Shown: positions 8,517 through 18,540, numbered from the stretch's first letter. The stretch is 64,000 nucleotides of DNA from Catalimonadaceae bacterium JC749 (GCA_021730635.1 JAJNNC010000008.1:62001-126000), one strand, 5' to 3'. A program made the numbers and translations. The notes: generated from the sequence alone by a model not told the origin.

Positions 8517-9482
8517 TCAGAGTAATTTTTCTATGATATGATCCACCGTAATACCTTCTGCTTCCGCTTTGAAGTTACGGACAATACGATGTCGTAAAAT
8601 AGGTTTAGCAACCTTCTGTACATCTTCAATGTCCGGAGAGTATTTGGCACTGAGCAGAGCGTTACATTTAGCCGCTAAAACCAGGTACTGAGAAGCGCGG
8701 GGTCCGGCTCCCCATTCCAGAAATTCATTGGAAAAATTACTGGCCTTTGCGGTGTTTGGACGCGTCTTATGGGCCAGCGACACGGCATATTCTACTACAT
8801 TGTCTGCAATAGGAACCCGACGTACCAGATGTTGATACTGCACAATTTGCTCACCCGTTAACACCTCCTGCACCTGTACTTCTTTGTCGGTCGTCGTAGC
8901 CTTCACGATCTCTACTTCCGATTCATAAGCAGGATAGTTTAGCTGTATATCAAACATAAAACGATCCAACTGTGCCTCCGGCAAAGGATAGGTACCTTCC
9001 TGCTCGATAGGGTTCTGTGTGGCCAGCACGAAAAAAGGACGATCCAGCGGATAATCCATCCCTGCTACCGTTACTTTGTACTCCTGCATGGCTTCCAACA
9101 GGGCTGCCTGCGTTTTTGGAGGTGTCCGGTTGATCTCATCAGCCAGGATGATATTGGCAAAAATAGGACCCTTGATGAACCGAAAGTTGCGATCTTTGTC
9201 TATGGTTTCAGCACCTATGATATCAGAAGGCATCAGGTCAGGCGTAAATTGAATACGACTGAAACTCAGGTTTACCGCTGAAGCGATGGTATGAATCAAC
9301 AAAGTCTTGGCCAGACCAGGTACGCCAATAAGCAGGCTGTGGCCCTGGCAAAAAATAGAGGTCAACAATAATTTAATAACCTCATCCTGTCCTATGACTA
9401 CTTTACTGATTTCATTTTTAAGTTTTTGATAATCTTCATATAAATTATCGGCAATGGCTACTTCTGAGCTGTGCTGATTCAT
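8517..9482 (-). CDS. MoxR-family AAA+ ATPase
   Basis: 321 residues. Walker A is GVPGLAKTLL, Walker B ILADEINR, followed by the MoxR signature TPPKTQAALLEAMQE and sensor 1 FVLATQNPIEQEGTYPLPEA; the C-terminal lid domain ends in HRIVRNF. MoxR ATPases act as chaperones that mature metalloenzymes or surface proteins, often together with DUF58 and von Willebrand factor proteins, none of which is in the window. It is the last gene of the leftward foldase operon, 83 bases after the SurA-like gene, so a role in envelope protein maturation is a fair inference. Confidence 0.93.
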   Translation of the reverse strand: MNQHSSEVAIADNLYEDYQKLKNEISKVVIGQDEVIKLLLTSIFCQGHSLLIGVPGLAKTLLIHTIASAVNLSFSRIQFTPDLMPSDIIGAETIDKDRNFRFIKGPIFANIILADEINRTPPKTQAALLEAMQEYKVTVAGMDYPLDRPFFVLATQNPIEQEGTYPLPEAQLDRFMFDIQLNYPAYESEVEIVKATTTDKEVQVQEVLTGEQIVQYQHLVRRVPIADNVVEYAVSLAHKTRPNTAKASNFSNEFLEWGAGPRASQYLVLAAKCNALLSAKYSPDIEDVQKVAKPILRHRIVRNFKAEAEGITVDHIIEKLL

Positions 9483-9565
9483 ATCTGGCAGCTTATTTAA
9501 GGGTGTAAGATTTGATTAAGAATAAAAAATTAAACGCTGGTACCTGACAAATGTTTTATGCCCCC

Positions 9566-10927
9566 TCATATGGTACTGGCAATGCTACAATGGGCATACT
9601 CAGGGTCTATTTCAATATAAACCTGTTTTCTGGCTTCTTCAAACCAATCGTTCAAGGCTCTTCCTTTCTTTTCCTGCAGCGCCACATTGTAAATCTTTTG
9701 ATAATCGTCTTGTAAGTTGGCCCGATGCGGTTTATTTCTTGACTTATAGTAGAATATTCTGACGGCAGGTTCTCCACTGTCCATCCGATAGGTAATGGGC
9801 TGGGTGACTTCACCAACCTGCATGGTGTCCAGGGTAAAGAAAATGACCGGATCCAGTTCTTCTGTCGGCACACGGTTGGAGCCATCCTGGGCTAAAAAGA
9901 ACCCGCCACTGGCCGCTGTTTCCTTATCATCAGAATGTTCCTTAGCGGCCTTTTCAAAGGAAATGCTGTCATTTACAATTTGGGTCCTCAGACTATCGAG
10001 AAAATCCTCCGCATATTTGATATCCAGCTCAGAAGAATTGGGTTTCAACAAAATGTGGCGGCTGTTATAGCGGTTTCCTCTTCTTTCTATCAATTGAATC
10101 AGGTGAAAGCCAAAATCAGATTCCACTGGTTGTGAAAGCTCACCTGGCTGCATTCTCATGGCTGCTGCCTCAAATTCAGGAACAAACTGACCTCTGTTAA
10201 CAAAACCTAGCTCACCGCCAGCCACCGCCGATCCGGGATCTTGTGAATGTTCTTTGGCTAGCGCACCAAAATCTTCACCATCCAGAATTCTTTCACGAAT
10301 TTCCAGCAGCTTCTTGCGGGTTTCCTCTTTTTGGGTTCGGCTAACCGTTGGCTGTTTTACGATCTGAGCCACAGCCACCTCTGTAGAATAATAAGGTAAA
10401 CTATCAGCCGGAATGGCATTGAAAAACTTTCTTACCTCTGCAGGCGTCACCTCTACATCTGCCGTAATAGTTCTTTGCATCTCCTGCACAATCAGCTGAT
10501 TGCGGATGTCATCCCGCAATTCTTCTCTGAACTCTTCTATACTTTTGCCAAACTGCTCTACAATATTTTCCTCTCCATACTGACTGACCATGTACTGTAA
10601 GCGACGGTCCAATTCACCAGTCACGCGATCGTCACCTACCGTCACTGAGTCAATCTCGGCTTTGGCTAACATGAGTTTTTCTACTACCAGTTGCTCCAAG
10701 ACCTGGCAACGGTCAACCAATCCGTTGACCCTACGCATCGCCAGCGCCTCTTGAAAAGCATTCTCCAGGTCAGATTTCAGTACGATATAGTTATCTACTT
10801 TGGCTACTATTTTATCTATATCAATACCACCCGCGTATTGGGCTGAGGCAGGCTTGGCCAACAGAAAAAAAATCAATAAAAATAGCTTACTGATGATGTT
10901 GTACGGGAGTTTTCGTTTCTGTATCAT
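9566..10927 (-). CDS. SurA-like periplasmic peptidyl-prolyl isomerase
   Basis: 453-residue parvulin-type foldase and outer-membrane-protein chaperone. The signal peptide (to AKPASAQ) is followed by a SurA-like N-terminal domain (GGIDIDKIVAKVDNYIVLKS) and two PpiC rotamase domains, one at EVAVAQIVKQP...GFHLIQLIE and a second, shorter one beginning SRHILLKPNSSELD. The frame opens earlier, but the ATG at 10927 is preferred because the signal peptide starts there. The start lies 41 bases inside the preceding gene in another frame, so the pair is translationally coupled. Confidence 0.9.
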   Translation of the reverse strand: MIQKRKLPYNIISKLFLLIFFLLAKPASAQYAGGIDIDKIVAKVDNYIVLKSDLENAFQEALAMRRVNGLVDRCQVLEQLVVEKLMLAKAEIDSVTVGDDRVTGELDRRLQYMVSQYGEENIVEQFGKSIEEFREELRDDIRNQLIVQEMQRTITADVEVTPAEVRKFFNAIPADSLPYYSTEVAVAQIVKQPTVSRTQKEETRKKLLEIRERILDGEDFGALAKEHSQDPGSAVAGGELGFVNRGQFVPEFEAAAMRMQPGELSQPVESDFGFHLIQLIERRGNRYNSRHILLKPNSSELDIKYAEDFLDSLRTQIVNDSISFEKAAKEHSDDKETAASGGFFLAQDGSNRVPTEELDPVIFFTLDTMQVGEVTQPITYRMDSGEPAVRIFYYKSRNKPHRANLQDDYQKIYNVALQEKKGRALNDWFEEARKQVYIEIDPEYAHCSIASTI

Positions 10928-11879
10928 CTTGTCGGATAGATTGTGATTGCGTCGTGAATATTTCAAATTTCTTGTTTTCTTTAGCTTCGTTAAATATTTC
11001 CTCTTCCAGTTTGCGGGTCAAGGCAATTTTGCGTTTGCTCCTAATAATCTTGATGATATCATCTCTCACAAATTCCAAAGGGGAAATCTGGTCTGATATT
11101 TTATAATCCGTAATTCTAAGAAAATACACATATAAATCATCAGAAGTTTCCACAAACTTATTTTCCCGCAGAAATTGAACTTTGTTAGGAATACTGACCA
11201 AAGGAGTATGCTTGATAATGTCCTCAAAATTATACCAGACAGAGTCATCCAATGAATAGGAAGCGGCAAAGCTCAGGCAGTAGGATTTAATTTCCTCCCG
11301 CGCTCCTTCGTCTGGCTTACTCTGAAAAAGGGTTTTCAACCTTCCGATGCGCGGCGCTTCCTGAGGCACCTTGGCAAATATCCCTTTGATGATATTTTGT
11401 TTCAGCTCAAAATTAGCTTTATTATTTTTATAGTACTCCTCAATTTCCTCTTCAGATACATCATGTTCTACTTCCTGGTTCACATGATTTTTTTCGTACT
11501 CATAGACCATCAAGGCATAGCGATAATCCAGCATTTTACGTTCCAGCTCGGCTTCATCAAAATCAATTTGTGAGGCAGCCTCTGCAATCAGCAATTGTTT
11601 CCTGATCCAGCTGTCGATATACCGGCTCACAATGCTGGCACTGTCAGCAGGGGAGGTGCCTTTGTCTACGATACCTTCCAAATCCTGTTCATACAGGTAG
11701 TTGTCATACACTTTGGCTACCGGTATGCGCTCTTCCCCTTCTTCTGCTTCCTGATTTTTAAACTTCAGAAAGTCAGGAAGATGCCGCTCGTTACAGGCTA
11801 CTGTGAATAATAACGTAAAAAACACCAGTATCTTATGGAGACGGATAGCTGGCAATGAGTTGTTGCAATACATTTTCAT
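10887..11879 (-). CDS. SurA-N-like lipoprotein, no rotamase domain seen
   Basis: 330 residues, lipoprotein signal peptide with lipobox TVAC. The section from about residue 50 (IPVAKVYDNYLYEQDLEGIV) to 160 resembles the helical chaperone domain of SurA/PrsA, including DSWIRKQLLIAEAA. The C-terminal half is helical and lacks the glycine-rich PpiC motifs of its neighbours. It is likely a chaperone-only partner of the flanking foldases. It overlaps the gene before it by 47 bases and the gene after it by 41, an unusually tight arrangement. Confidence 0.8.
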   Translation of the reverse strand: MKMYCNNSLPAIRLHKILVFFTLLFTVACNERHLPDFLKFKNQEAEEGEERIPVAKVYDNYLYEQDLEGIVDKGTSPADSASIVSRYIDSWIRKQLLIAEAASQIDFDEAELERKMLDYRYALMVYEYEKNHVNQEVEHDVSEEEIEEYYKNNKANFELKQNIIKGIFAKVPQEAPRIGRLKTLFQSKPDEGAREEIKSYCLSFAASYSLDDSVWYNFEDIIKHTPLVSIPNKVQFLRENKFVETSDDLYVYFLRITDYKISDQISPLEFVRDDIIKIIRSKRKIALTRKLEEEIFNEAKENKKFEIFTTQSQSIRQDDTETKTPVQHHQ

Positions 11880-13899
11880 AAACTTCTACCGGATACTTTT
11901 GGCGGAGTGAAGCAATCCATTGCTTGTCCAGGTAAGTTTGGTAGTCTGCAATTACAATGCCCTTTATCTCATCCAATTTCTTAAATTCTGGCGGCAATAC
12001 TTCATGTATGATTATATAATACATTCTATCGTCATGGGTGACCTGCTGGGTTCCTTTTTTCCAGGCAACCTGATCTATCACAGACTCTGCTGTTGTGCGA
12101 TAACCATCTTTCTCATAGATTCCCTGATGAATTTGTAAAACCAGCGGAGAGGCAGTATTAAATCTTTTTTCTATAGAGGTTATCTGCTCTGGCTCCAGCG
12201 GCATCTTCAGGCCTTGTATGGCTTTCTTCACACTGTTAATTGTTTCTTCATCCTGGGCATCAAAGAGCGTAGCGCCTACCCGTTCTCCCCACTTATATTT
12301 ATTGCGGTGGTTCTCAAAGAAAGCTTGTAGCCCGACCGAATCTTCGGAAGCCTGAGACCAGACCTTTTGCTCCATAATGTCAAAGAGCAGGATCCCGTCG
12401 CGATATTCTTTCAATAACAGGCGGTAATTTTCATACTTATCGGCTAAATGGCTTTCCTCATCATTCATGATTTGTTTGGCCTCAAACTGCTGATACAACC
12501 GATGCGCTGTCATACTATCCGTTTTTAGACCATTCAGTTGTTGTCTGACAAAATCAAGAAAATCGCTGACCTTGAAACTGTTTTTACGGATAGAGAACAA
12601 ATTCGCATCAGCAGGAGGGACAGAAACTTCCGGTGTATTGGCATACAAAGAACTGACCGTTGTAGCAATGTTTTCATTGTCGGGCTGGAATCCATTCTCC
12701 TTTTTTAACCTTTCTACCATATCCTGCAACAATCCTTCAGATCTGACACTACGCTCAATATTTCTTTCAAGCGTAGGACGCAACTCACTCAAAGGGGCTA
12801 ACCCCTGCCTGTCGATCAGTTTAATAATATGCCAGCCATAGCGGGTTTTGATGGGTTGAGAAATATCGCCCGTATTGTTCAGGGCAAAGGCGGCTTCTTC
12901 AAAATCAGGCATCATATTGCCAGTGCCGAAATAAGGTAACTCTCCTCCGGAAGAACGGGTAGCCACATCCTCAGAGAAACGTTCTACCATATCTTTCCAG
13001 TCGGCCCCTTTCTGTAGCTGCTCGTAGATCTGTGTGGCTTTGGTATGTGCTTCAGAAGACGCTCCTTCCTGTTCATTGGGTTGGGGACGCACCAAAATAT
13101 GAGCTACTTTTACCTGACCTTGCGAAGGTCTTTTGTCCTGCACTTTTACAACATGATACCCAAATCGGGTTTTGAAAGGATGAGAAATATCGCCCGCTGC
13201 CGTCGTATACGCTGCATTCTCGAAGGGATACACCATCTGCAAAGCAGAAAAATAACCTAAATCACCTCCATTGCTGGCAGCCGAGGGATCATCTGAATGC
13301 TGCTCTGCCAACATGGCAAAAGAAGCCCCTTTGAGTGCTAAAGTACGCAGGCTATCAATCAGTTGATAAGCCTTCAGCGTATCAGCCGGAGAGGCATTTT
13401 CATCCACGGCGATAAGAATGTGAGAAGCTCGCACTTCCTGTTTGAGTCTCTCATAAGCTTCCTGTATCAGTTGTTCGGTCACTCGGTTTTCTACCAGATA
13501 GGGTTTGGCTAGTTGCTTCCGGTATTGAGCCAATTCTTGCTGAAAACTGGTTTGCTTGTCCATACCCGCTTCCTCTGCCGCTTTCACTTTGAGACGAAAA
13601 TTGATGTATAGGTCCAGATACTCGCGGATGGCTCCTGCGCGTTGCTCCGGTGTCATCCGCCGGCTGCTGTCAGCATTGCTTTTCTCATACACATACAGAA
13701 ATTCACGGGCCGTGACCGAATCTCCAGGGTAGGCAAACAAAACAGCGCTGTCCGGGTTAAAGGCTTGGGATGGCAGGGGCGACACAGAGCGCCGGGCTGG
13801 AGAACAGGCCGTCAGTATTGCGACAAAGGACAAAACCTGTATGATCCGGGAGAATTTCACTGTGGAGATAATTCTGTATATGACTTCCTGATTGCTCAT
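11833..13899 (-). CDS. Two-domain parvulin peptidyl-prolyl isomerase lipoprotein
   Basis: 688 residues. Signal peptide with lipobox LTAC and a somewhat long N-region. Two consecutive PpiC domains follow: VRASHILIAVDENASP ... TRFGYHVVKVQDKRP and VKVAHILVRPQPNEQ ... TRYGWHIIKLIDR. The last 300 residues are mostly helical and unassigned. As a lipid-anchored isomerase it should act in the periplasm on outer-membrane proteins. It is first in the operon with the SurA-N-like gene, the SurA-like gene and MoxR. No promoter box could be matched upstream. Confidence 0.9.
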   Translation of the reverse strand: MSNQEVIYRIISTVKFSRIIQVLSFVAILTACSPARRSVSPLPSQAFNPDSAVLFAYPGDSVTAREFLYVYEKSNADSSRRMTPEQRAGAIREYLDLYINFRLKVKAAEEAGMDKQTSFQQELAQYRKQLAKPYLVENRVTEQLIQEAYERLKQEVRASHILIAVDENASPADTLKAYQLIDSLRTLALKGASFAMLAEQHSDDPSAASNGGDLGYFSALQMVYPFENAAYTTAAGDISHPFKTRFGYHVVKVQDKRPSQGQVKVAHILVRPQPNEQEGASSEAHTKATQIYEQLQKGADWKDMVERFSEDVATRSSGGELPYFGTGNMMPDFEEAAFALNNTGDISQPIKTRYGWHIIKLIDRQGLAPLSELRPTLERNIERSVRSEGLLQDMVERLKKENGFQPDNENIATTVSSLYANTPEVSVPPADANLFSIRKNSFKVSDFLDFVRQQLNGLKTDSMTAHRLYQQFEAKQIMNDEESHLADKYENYRLLLKEYRDGILLFDIMEQKVWSQASEDSVGLQAFFENHRNKYKWGERVGATLFDAQDEETINSVKKAIQGLKMPLEPEQITSIEKRFNTASPLVLQIHQGIYEKDGYRTTAESVIDQVAWKKGTQQVTHDDRMYYIIIHEVLPPEFKKLDEIKGIVIADYQTYLDKQWIASLRQKYPVEVYENVLQQLIASYPSP

Positions 13900-14170
13900 A
13901 CCTTCTGGCGTCTTCCAGTTGTTTTTATGAAGATACTATTTCGGGTTGTAATGTTAATAAATTTTTTGTGATGAATCGCAGGCTTTGAAAGGATGACCGG
14001 GCAATTAAGCACGATCATCATGGCTTACTAACGCCAATTGTAAGAATAAAATTCTAATAATTTCATGGAAATCCTGTTCGTTTCTGTCTCACATCTTACG
14101 TAATACTGCTGAAGCGAGAGCATTGATGAACTATTCCGGCTGGTAGGTTTATACTGTCCGGGTTAATCCT
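13900..14170. other. Divergent intergenic region, no gene seen
   Basis: About 300 bases separate the foldase operon from lysS. I find no coding frame, tRNA or strong hairpin here; the only signal is the candidate lysS -7 box at its right end. Confidence 0.5.
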
Positions 14171-14178
14171 TATTTTTG
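14171..14178 (+). promoter_or_regulatory. Candidate -7 box of lysS
   Basis: TATTTTTG fits TAnnTTTG and lies 23 bases before the lysS ATG. No clear TTG is found 19-21 bases upstream (only TTT at 14148-14150), so the match is partial. Confidence 0.35.
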
Positions 14179-14201
14179 CGCGATAAAAATTAAATAGATA
14201 T

Positions 14202-15935
14202 ATGTCATTAAGCGATCAAGAGATTAGAAGACGAGCAGAGCGGGAAGAGTTGTTGCGTATGGGGATCAATCCCTATCCTGCAGAACCTTTTGAGGTCAAT
14301 GTCAGCACGGAGAACATTTTACGCTATTACGAACAGCGGAAAACGGATTATAAAGACGTCAGGCTGGCAGGGCGTTTGATGAGCCGCCGGATCATGGGGT
14401 CTGCTTCTTTCGCCGAAATACAGGATGCTACCGGCCGTATTCAGATTTATGTCCAACGGGACGAGATTTGCCCGGGTGAGGATAAGTCTCTTTATAATAC
14501 TGTTTTTAAGAAACTGCTGGACATTGGTGACATCATTGGTATCAAAGGGTATGTCTTTACCACCCAAACCGGCGAAATTACAGTGCATGTGACTTCCTTA
14601 AAATTATTATCCAAGTCTTTGCACCCCCTCCCTATTGTGAAAGAAACCAAAGATGCAGAAGGCCATGTCGTCACCTATGACGCTTTTGCCGATCCGGAGC
14701 AACGCTACCGGCAGCGGTATGTCGACCTGCTTGTGAACCCCAAAGTAAAGGAGACCTTCCGGAAACGCACCCAGCTGGTCAATTCTATGCGGAACTTCCT
14801 CAACGAAAAAGGGTATATGGAAGTAGAAACGCCTATTCTCCAACCTTTGTATGGAGGTGCTGCCGCCCGCCCTTTTAAAACTTACCACAATACGCTGGAT
14901 ATGACGCTGTATCTGCGCATCGCCAATGAACTCTACCTGAAACGACTGATTGTAGGAGGTTTTGAAGGTGTCTTTGAGTTCGCCAAAGATTTCCGCAATG
15001 AGGGTATGTCGCGTTTCCATAATCCGGAATTTACCCAGATGGAGCTATATGTGGCTTATAAAGACTACAACTGGATGATGGAACTGGTAGAAGAAATGAT
15101 AGAAAAGATTGCGCTTGATCTGCATGGTACCACGGAGGTGAAGGTAGGAAACCATATGATAGATTTCCAGCGCCCCTGGAAACGCTTTACCATGTTTGAG
15201 GCTATTCAGCATTATACCAATATTGATATCAGTGAGATGAGCGAAGAAGCCCTGCGGGAAACCTGCAGGCAGTTGAATGTGCCTATTAACAACACCATGG
15301 GGAAGGGAAAGCTGATTGATGAAATTTTTGGCGAACTTTGTGAGCCTTATCTCATTCAACCTACTTTCATCACCGATTACCCTGTGGAGATGTCGCCCCT
15401 GGCCAAAAAACATAGAAGTAAAGAAGGGCTGGTAGAACGCTTTGAGGCTATCTGCAATGGCAAAGAGATCTGCAATGCTTTTTCTGAACTCAATGATCCG
15501 CTCGACCAGCGGGAAAGGTTTGAAGAACAGCTAAAGCTGGGGAAACGGGGCGATGAAGAAGCCATGGTACTGGATGAAGATTTCCTGCGGGCACTGGAAT
15601 ATGGTATGCCGCCTACGGCAGGACTGGGTATTGGTATCGACCGCCTGGCTATGATCATGACCAATAGCCCTTCTATACAGGATGTACTGTTCTTCCCTCA
15701 GATGAAACCGGAAGTGAGGCAGAAAGAATCGTCGGATCAGGAACTGATTGACCGGGGCATCAGACCGGAATTGATTCCGATTTTGCAGCAATTGGGGGTA
15801 GTTTCGATAGAACAACTGACTGCGGCATCTCCCAGCAAACTGCACAATGATATTTGCGGCATGCGGAAGAAGATGAAATTGAAGGATGTGCAGAATCCTA
15901 CCAAAGAAGAAGTAGAAGCATGGATTAAAGGATAG
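14202..15935 (+). CDS. lysS: Lysyl-tRNA synthetase, class II
   Basis: 577 residues, about 70 longer than the usual enzyme. The OB-fold anticodon-binding domain (residues 50-170, [18 protein letters not shown]) precedes the class II core with motif 2 [20 protein letters not shown] and motif 3 [16 protein letters not shown]. The extra C-terminal segment (from about residue 515, [19 protein letters not shown]) looks like a helix-hairpin-helix tail common in Bacteroidota LysS. It charges tRNA-Lys in the cytoplasm. The ATG at 14202 begins [11 protein letters not shown], the usual family start. Confidence 0.97.
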   Translation: MSLSDQEIRRRAEREELLRMGINPYPAEPFEVNVSTENILRYYEQRKTDYKDVRLAGRLMSRRIMGSASFAEIQDATGRIQIYVQRDEICPGEDKSLYNTVFKKLLDIGDIIGIKGYVFTTQTGEITVHVTSLKLLSKSLHPLPIVKETKDAEGHVVTYDAFADPEQRYRQRYVDLLVNPKVKETFRKRTQLVNSMRNFLNEKGYMEVETPILQPLYGGAAARPFKTYHNTLDMTLYLRIANELYLKRLIVGGFEGVFEFAKDFRNEGMSRFHNPEFTQMELYVAYKDYNWMMELVEEMIEKIALDLHGTTEVKVGNHMIDFQRPWKRFTMFEAIQHYTNIDISEMSEEALRETCRQLNVPINNTMGKGKLIDEIFGELCEPYLIQPTFITDYPVEMSPLAKKHRSKEGLVERFEAICNGKEICNAFSELNDPLDQRERFEEQLKLGKRGDEEAMVLDEDFLRALEYGMPPTAGLGIGIDRLAMIMTNSPSIQDVLFFPQMKPEVRQKESSDQELIDRGIRPELIPILQQLGVVSIEQLTAASPSKLHNDICGMRKKMKLKDVQNPTKEEVEAWIKG

Positions 15936-16043
15936 GCCTTCCGTGGTTTTGCAGGCGTATGGGCATGCACCCTAAACTTTGAAATTCATTCGCTCATTCA
16001 ACCATTCTATCAATCAAACATTCACTCTTTCTATTATTCATTC

Positions 16044-16532
16044 ATGAACATACGGGTAGGATTTGGCTATGATGTGCACAGGCTGGAAGCGGGAAGAGCT
16101 TTCTGGCTGGGTGGTGTGCGCCTGGAACACACCCATGGGCCCAAAGGACATTCTGATGCCGATGTGCTGATTCACGCCATCTGCGATGCGCTGCTGGGAG
16201 CCGCCAATCTGCGGGATATAGGGTACCACTTTCCTGATCATGATCCACAATATAAAGGAATCGACAGCAAGCTGTTGCTTCAGGAGGTAATGGCCCTGAT
16301 CCGAAAGGAAGGGTACGAACTCGGTAATATTGATGCCACGGTTTGTCTGGAAGTGCCTAAGGTGAACCCTTATATTCCGGAAATGAAACAGTGCCTGGCC
16401 CAGGTGATACAGACAGAGGAAAAAAACATATCCATCAAAGCGACTACATCTGAAAAAATGGGATTTGTAGGCAGAAAGGAGGGCATAGCGACCCATGCGG
16501 TAGTATTAATTTATAAAGTTAATCCTATTTAA
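16044..16532 (+). CDS. ispF: 2-C-methyl-D-erythritol 2,4-cyclodiphosphate synthase
   Basis: 162-residue trimeric enzyme of the non-mevalonate isoprenoid pathway, converting CDP-ME-2-phosphate to the cyclic diphosphate. Metal ligands are in GFGYDVHRL and HSDADVLIHAICDALLGA; the C-terminal KATTSEKMGFVGRKEGI is the family signature. Length is normal. It is followed after 2 bases by mnmD, so both are probably one transcript. The 60 bases before it hold five irregularly spaced CATTC words of no known meaning. Confidence 0.97.
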   Translation: MNIRVGFGYDVHRLEAGRAFWLGGVRLEHTHGPKGHSDADVLIHAICDALLGAANLRDIGYHFPDHDPQYKGIDSKLLLQEVMALIRKEGYELGNIDATVCLEVPKVNPYIPEMKQCLAQVIQTEEKNISIKATTSEKMGFVGRKEGIATHAVVLIYKVNPI

Positions 16533-16534
16533 AT

Positions 16535-17233
16535 ATGGATAAAAATATCCGGATTATGGAAACGGAGGATGGTTCGCATACGCTGCTCAACATAGCGATG
16601 AACGAAACCTATCATTCCCGACACGGCGCTTTGCAGGAATCTGAGTACGTCTTTATTGAACAGGGTTTATATTACTGGATGAGCCATCATCAGGCCAGTC
16701 CGCAAATCCAGATAATGGAAGTGGGCATGGGGACTGGCCTGAATGCCATTCTTACCGTCAGAGAAGCCATGCAACATCTAGGGCTTCACTTTTATTACAC
16801 CACGCTGGAGCCTTATCCTATTGAAGAAGAAACCGCTGAAAAACTCAATTACCTGCGCTTTTTGCCCAAGATTTACACCATACAGGCAAAATTCCGGGAA
16901 TTACATGCCTGCGAATGGGAAAAAGATGTACCCCTGCTGGAAAATTTTACCCTGCTCAAACGCAAACAGAAGCTGGAGTCAATGGAAACCGTTCCGTGCT
17001 GTTATGATTTGATTTACTTTGATGCTTTCGCCCCTAACAAACAGGCAGAACTCTGGACCCAGGAAATACTGGAGAAAATAGCAGAGATGATGAAACCTTC
17101 GGGTGTGTTTGTCACCTATTCTGCCAAAGGACAGCTGAAAAGGGATCTCAAATCACTGGGCTTGGAGGTAGAGACCCTGCCAGGCCCTCCGGGAAAAGCT
17201 GAGATGGTACGTGCCGTCAAACCCTCGCTTTGA
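16535..17233 (+). CDS. mnmD: tRNA mnm5s2U34 methyltransferase MnmD
   Basis: 232-residue S-adenosylmethionine-dependent methyltransferase corresponding to the methyltransferase half of MnmC, without the FAD oxidase half. The SAM site is MEVGMGTGLNAILT; the family motif DLIYFDAFAPNKQAELWT and the ending GPPGKAEMVRA are present, as is the substrate loop NETYHSRHGALQES. It should complete the wobble-uridine modification in tRNAs for Lys, Glu and Gln. Its TGA overlaps the ATG of the next gene (TGATG at 17231-17235). Confidence 0.93.
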   Translation: MDKNIRIMETEDGSHTLLNIAMNETYHSRHGALQESEYVFIEQGLYYWMSHHQASPQIQIMEVGMGTGLNAILTVREAMQHLGLHFYYTTLEPYPIEEETAEKLNYLRFLPKIYTIQAKFRELHACEWEKDVPLLENFTLLKRKQKLESMETVPCCYDLIYFDAFAPNKQAELWTQEILEKIAEMMKPSGVFVTYSAKGQLKRDLKSLGLEVETLPGPPGKAEMVRAVKPSL

Positions 17234-17733
17234 TGGATACACTGATCAATCAGCTGACAGAAGATAACCCTCAAGCAGTGACCACGATGCGGCAAAACCG
17301 GCAAGCATTTGATACCGTATTTCAGGCCATGTTTGAGGCTGATCCGGTGCTCAGAGCCAGAGCGGCCAACGCTGTAGAAAAAGTAGCCAGAGATCATCCT
17401 GTCTGGCTTCGTTCCCACCAGGAGCAAATCTTCCGGCATCTGGATAAACTCTCCACACCTTTCAGTGTAAAAATGGCCACTGCGATGCTCATCAGTTACC
17501 TGCCTTTAAAAGGAGATACCCTTTCACAAGGCATTACCATCCTGCAACACTGGCTTCATACGGATGCCAATAAGTTTGTCAAGGTAAACTGCCTGCAAGC
17601 GCTTACCAATCTGGCCCTGCAACACACATGGTTCAAAGCGGAAGTGATAGCGATGGTAGAAGAAGAAATGGTGAAAGGAAGTGCGGCCATACAAGCCAGA
17701 GGGCGAAAGTTGTTGCAACAGTTGAAAAAGTAA
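17233..17733 (+). CDS. Small helical-repeat protein, unknown
   Basis: 166 residues, entirely helical, with repeated pairs of amphipathic helices (LRARAANAVEKVARDHPVWL, KVNCLQALTNLALQHTWFKA) like HEAT/armadillo repeats; no signal peptide or membrane span. Such small repeat proteins usually act as binding scaffolds. The ATG shares bases with the mnmD stop, so it is translationally coupled and last in the ispF-mnmD run. No specific family was recognised. Confidence 0.72.
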   Translation: MDTLINQLTEDNPQAVTTMRQNRQAFDTVFQAMFEADPVLRARAANAVEKVARDHPVWLRSHQEQIFRHLDKLSTPFSVKMATAMLISYLPLKGDTLSQGITILQHWLHTDANKFVKVNCLQALTNLALQHTWFKAEVIAMVEEEMVKGSAAIQARGRKLLQQLKK

Positions 17734-17774
17734 ATTCTCAGCTAATACTTTTTTTTCTGTATGATATGAAATCT

Positions 17775-18025
17775 CTACAGATAGACTCCTTCTTTTTGAA
17801 CATTTTGGAATAAGGGTGTCATAGCGTATTTAGTTTCCCATTCGCATGTAGAAAAAATAAATGTAGAAATGGCTTCGCCCGTTTCCAACGCTACATCAAA
17901 TAAGGCTTCCCGGTATTCTTTCTCAGTTTTTCTGTCCACATGAGGTGTATTGAGGAGAATCAATATATCTCAATCAGAATACCTTTTTTCCTGTCCTCTG
18001 TAGCAGTACCTCCCAGATTGTGATA
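17775..18025 (-). pseudogene. Decayed MNT-type nucleotidyltransferase
   Basis: The last 60 codons read LILLNTPHVDRKTEKEYREA, then LFDVALETGEAISTF and ending LFQNVQKEGVYL, the usual C-terminus of minimal nucleotidyltransferase-domain proteins. Just upstream in the same frame the catalytic SDIDILIL motif is broken to SD-stop-DILIL (TGA at 17976-17974 region). Further upstream, the GTATED part of the GSxARGTATED motif is found in a different frame (about 18001-18020), and no start codon can be placed. It therefore carries at least one nonsense change and one frameshift. Intact family members are often paired with HEPN toxins; no HEPN partner is visible. Confidence 0.65.
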
Positions 18026-18540
18026 AATTTAAAGAGCTGACAACAAGCAACTTACAAACAAGCGAGAGATAAAAGTTGTCATTTTATATTCTAATAACAT
18101 AACAAATACTTATACTTGTACGTTGAAAATGCATTAACAAAACGATTTTTTAGTCTGAAGGTAGCTAGTGATCTATTTTTTATTGAAGGTTTTATGACGC
18201 TTACTCCACCCTGAATCCAAATAATCCCCCTTATCAAACAAGGCTCATTGCTGCTCCGTCAGTTTTTAGCATAGCGCTTGTTTTACAGAACGCTGTTTGA
18301 AGCTTTCTGCCCTTTTTTCATACTATTCACATTTCCGTTTACGATCAGTCATTTTATTCTTTTGCTCTTTGCATGATGAAAGTTGTAGAGGACACTTCTT
18401 ATAATAAATGCTTTTTTCCCGCTGCTTACAGGGTTACTGTGTTTTCTCTGGCCCGTGATTTATCCGATAGGGGCCTATGGCATTTGAGCACTAAAACCAT
18501 TTACCGCTTATCCATGAATTAACAGAAAAACTACGATGCT
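18026..18540. other. Long intergenic stretch, nothing convincing
   Basis: AT-rich DNA between the nucleotidyltransferase remnant and the DUF418 gene. A 49-codon frame at 18373-18522 (ATGATG start) has no recognisable features. No hairpin with T-run and no promoter consensus was found. Confidence 0.4.

Noticed and set aside
15982-16043. Five CATTC words before ispF as a repeat or regulatory array
   Set aside because: Spacing is irregular (7, 9, 16, 20) and the stretch is plain low-complexity sequence.
18373-18522. 49-codon frame before the DUF418 gene
   Set aside because: No hydrophobic, signal or domain pattern, and no ribosome-binding site.
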